Shown piece by piece: positions 62,998 through 64,000 of a stretch of DNA of 64,000 nucleotides. This stretch comes from Flavobacterium sp. 1355 (lineage in GTDB: Bacteria > Bacteroidota > Bacteroidia > Flavobacteriales > Flavobacteriaceae): contig NZ_JAFICC010000003.1 of NCBI RefSeq assembly GCF_017833415.1, forward strand, positions 124,001 through 188,000. The letters run 5' to 3'. How positions within the stretch are numbered: position 1 is the first letter of the stretch; each line of letters opens with the position of its first letter. The translations under genes and the position numbers were made by a program. Under the pieces are notes generated by a model. It saw only the letters and a list, made by a program, of their open reading frames with translations, did not search any database and was not told the DNA's origin.

Positions 62998-64000
62998 TTA
63001 ATTATTTCTCCAGGTAAAGATAAACTCGGTACCTTTTCCTAATTCTGATTTAAGGGTAATATATTCCTGATGGTCATCAATTATTTTCTTTACAATCGCC
63101 AGTCCCACTCCTGTACTTTCTTCTTCATTTTGCTCCCGAAGCGTCTGAAATATTTCAAATATTTTCTGATGGTACTCGCGGGCGATTCCAATTCCATTAT
63201 CTTTTACAGAGAATTCATGAAAATGCATAAAAGTCTGACAGCTTATCTGAATTAATCCGTGATCATGTGGCGTGTATTTCACCGCATTACTAATGAGATT
63301 TGTAAATACCTGCTCTAATTTAATTCTTTCTGTAAATAAATTGGGAAGAGTCCCTATTTCCAGCCTAAAATTTCTGGGAACAATAGAATCTGCAATTTCA
63401 TGTACCATCGCATTTGTATCAATATATTCGGGAGAAGCTTTTACATTTAATCTTGCAAAATCAAGTAACCCATTGATAAGTGCTTCCATACGTTTTGTTT
63501 TCTGCGGAATAATTTTTAGATATCTTTTAAGTTCTGGTGACAATTCGTCTTCAAGATCTTCTTCTATCCAGCTGACCACATTATGAATACCGCGAATGGG
63601 TGCTTTAAGGTCATGAGAAACTACATACGCAAATTTATTAAGCTCGGCGTTTCTGTTTTTTAGTTCATGGATATTCTTGTCCAGCTTGCCCGACATCGTA
63701 TTTAGAGAAGTTGCCAATGCTGTCAGTTCATCATTTCTTGTATCTTTTACTATTGTAAAATTTCCTTTTGAGATATTTTCGGCAAGTCGAACCATTGATG
63801 TAATCCTTTTGTTTGTTACATACATTATAAACATGGTGCTCAGCATACCAACAGTTATCGTCAGCATAAGGAATATTAGCGAATAAGTTCTTGCATATCG
63901 TAATGATTCCAGCAACATATCAGTATGATGTTTCCTCCTTTTATATTCTATTCTGTCAAATCTTGTAAATTTTTTGGCTATATCGTCGTTTATCTTTTTT
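62998..64000 (-). CDS. Membrane-bound sensor histidine kinase with HAMP domain (5' end outside window)
   Basis: The frame runs from the stop at its left end to the window edge without interruption. The first internal Met is unlikely to be the start: 27 codons upstream of it remain open and code for a charged helix, so the gene continues outside. Visible are a membrane segment (YSLIFLMLTITVGMLSTMFIMYV), a HAMP domain (TNKRITSMVRLAENISKGNF), a HisKA box (FAYVVSHDLKAPIRG) and the ATPase motifs (FTNLISNAVKY, DNGIGIA, GVGLAIVKK). The missing N-terminal part should hold a periplasmic sensor, perhaps CHASE3-like with long helices. It is the first visible gene of the phosphorelay operon with the receiver, the giant kinase and the REC-kinase. 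Confidence 0.92.
   Translation of the reverse strand, partial: KKINDDIAKKFTRFDRIEYKRRKHHTDMLLESLRYARTYSLIFLMLTITVGMLSTMFIMYVTNKRITSMVRLAENISKGNFTIVKDTRNDELTALATSLNTMSGKLDKNIHELKNRNAELNKFAYVVSHDLKAPIRGIHNVVSWIEEDLEDELSPELKRYLKIIPQKTKRMEALINGLLDFARLNVKASPEYIDTNAMVHEIADSIVPRNFRLEIGTLPNLFTERIKLEQVFTNLISNAVKYTPHDHGLIQISCQTFMHFHEFSVKDNGIGIAREYHQKIFEIFQTLREQNEEESTGVGLAIVKKIIDDHQEYITLKSELGKGTEFIFTWRNN

Noticed and set aside
63916..63918. Internal Met as start of the last kinase gene
   Set aside because: The frame stays open to the window edge and the Met lies directly before a membrane segment that needs a preceding sensor part; the gene is treated as partial.

Overview
The window reads as chromosomal DNA of a Flavobacterium-like member of the Bacteroidota. 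The evidence is low GC with AT-rich intergenic gaps, TAnnTTTG-type -7 promoter words, many Sec-signal proteins and lipoproteins, type IX secretion (T9SS) sorting domains, a SusC/SusD pair, and two ECF sigma/FecR/STN-TonB-receptor circuits. I saw no rRNA, tRNA, CRISPR array, complete insertion sequence or replication origin.

Layout. 1-2648: the 5' part of a secreted beta-helix glycosidase, probably GH87 alpha-1,3-glucanase, with Big_2 and ricin-like modules. 3057-5091: an exported protein of unknown function and a lone receiver protein. 5121-7861: gluconate permease and FGGY kinase. 8202-19287: a stretch that looks devoted to stress. It holds a short-chain dehydrogenase with a twin-arginine leader, several small acidic or hydrophilic proteins that share sequence modules, a cold-shock protein, a sucrose-phosphate synthase/phosphatase fusion next to a GH32-like enzyme, a Ser/Gly/Thr-rich lipoprotein, a Rieske-FAD oxidoreductase, an FMN-type oxidoreductase and a DUF2071 protein.

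19301-29382: a leftward block of ECF sigma factor, FecR, STN-type TonB receptor, beta-helix lipoprotein, T9SS-sorted protein, lipoprotein and S41 protease, with a MITE-like inverted-repeat element inside. 29901-30921: a Crp-family regulator and a DUF4260 membrane protein. 30979-39583: a second sigma/FecR/SusC/SusD block that ends in a phosphodiesterase-like/alkaline phosphatase fusion, so its likely cargo is an organic phosphate. The sigma and fecR genes of this block have matching 43-bp elements upstream.

40019-42824: an exonuclease/GIY-YIG fusion, exonuclease III and DUF1810. 43245-46602: two surface proteins, one with a T9SS tail. 47261-48244: an orphan protein. 48310-54188: the four-gene ligase-associated DNA repair cassette (phosphoesterase, Lhr-like helicase, ATP-dependent ligase, MBL-fold exonuclease).

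54445-64000: a SpoIIAA-like protein and a phosphorelay cluster of four signalling proteins. The largest is a soluble 2121-residue hybrid kinase with eleven tandem 92-residue HAMP-type units, an arrangement otherwise best known from fungal group III osmosensing kinases. This giant kinase, the duplicated element of the second sigma circuit, the small-protein family and the sucrose locus are the most interesting parts of the window.
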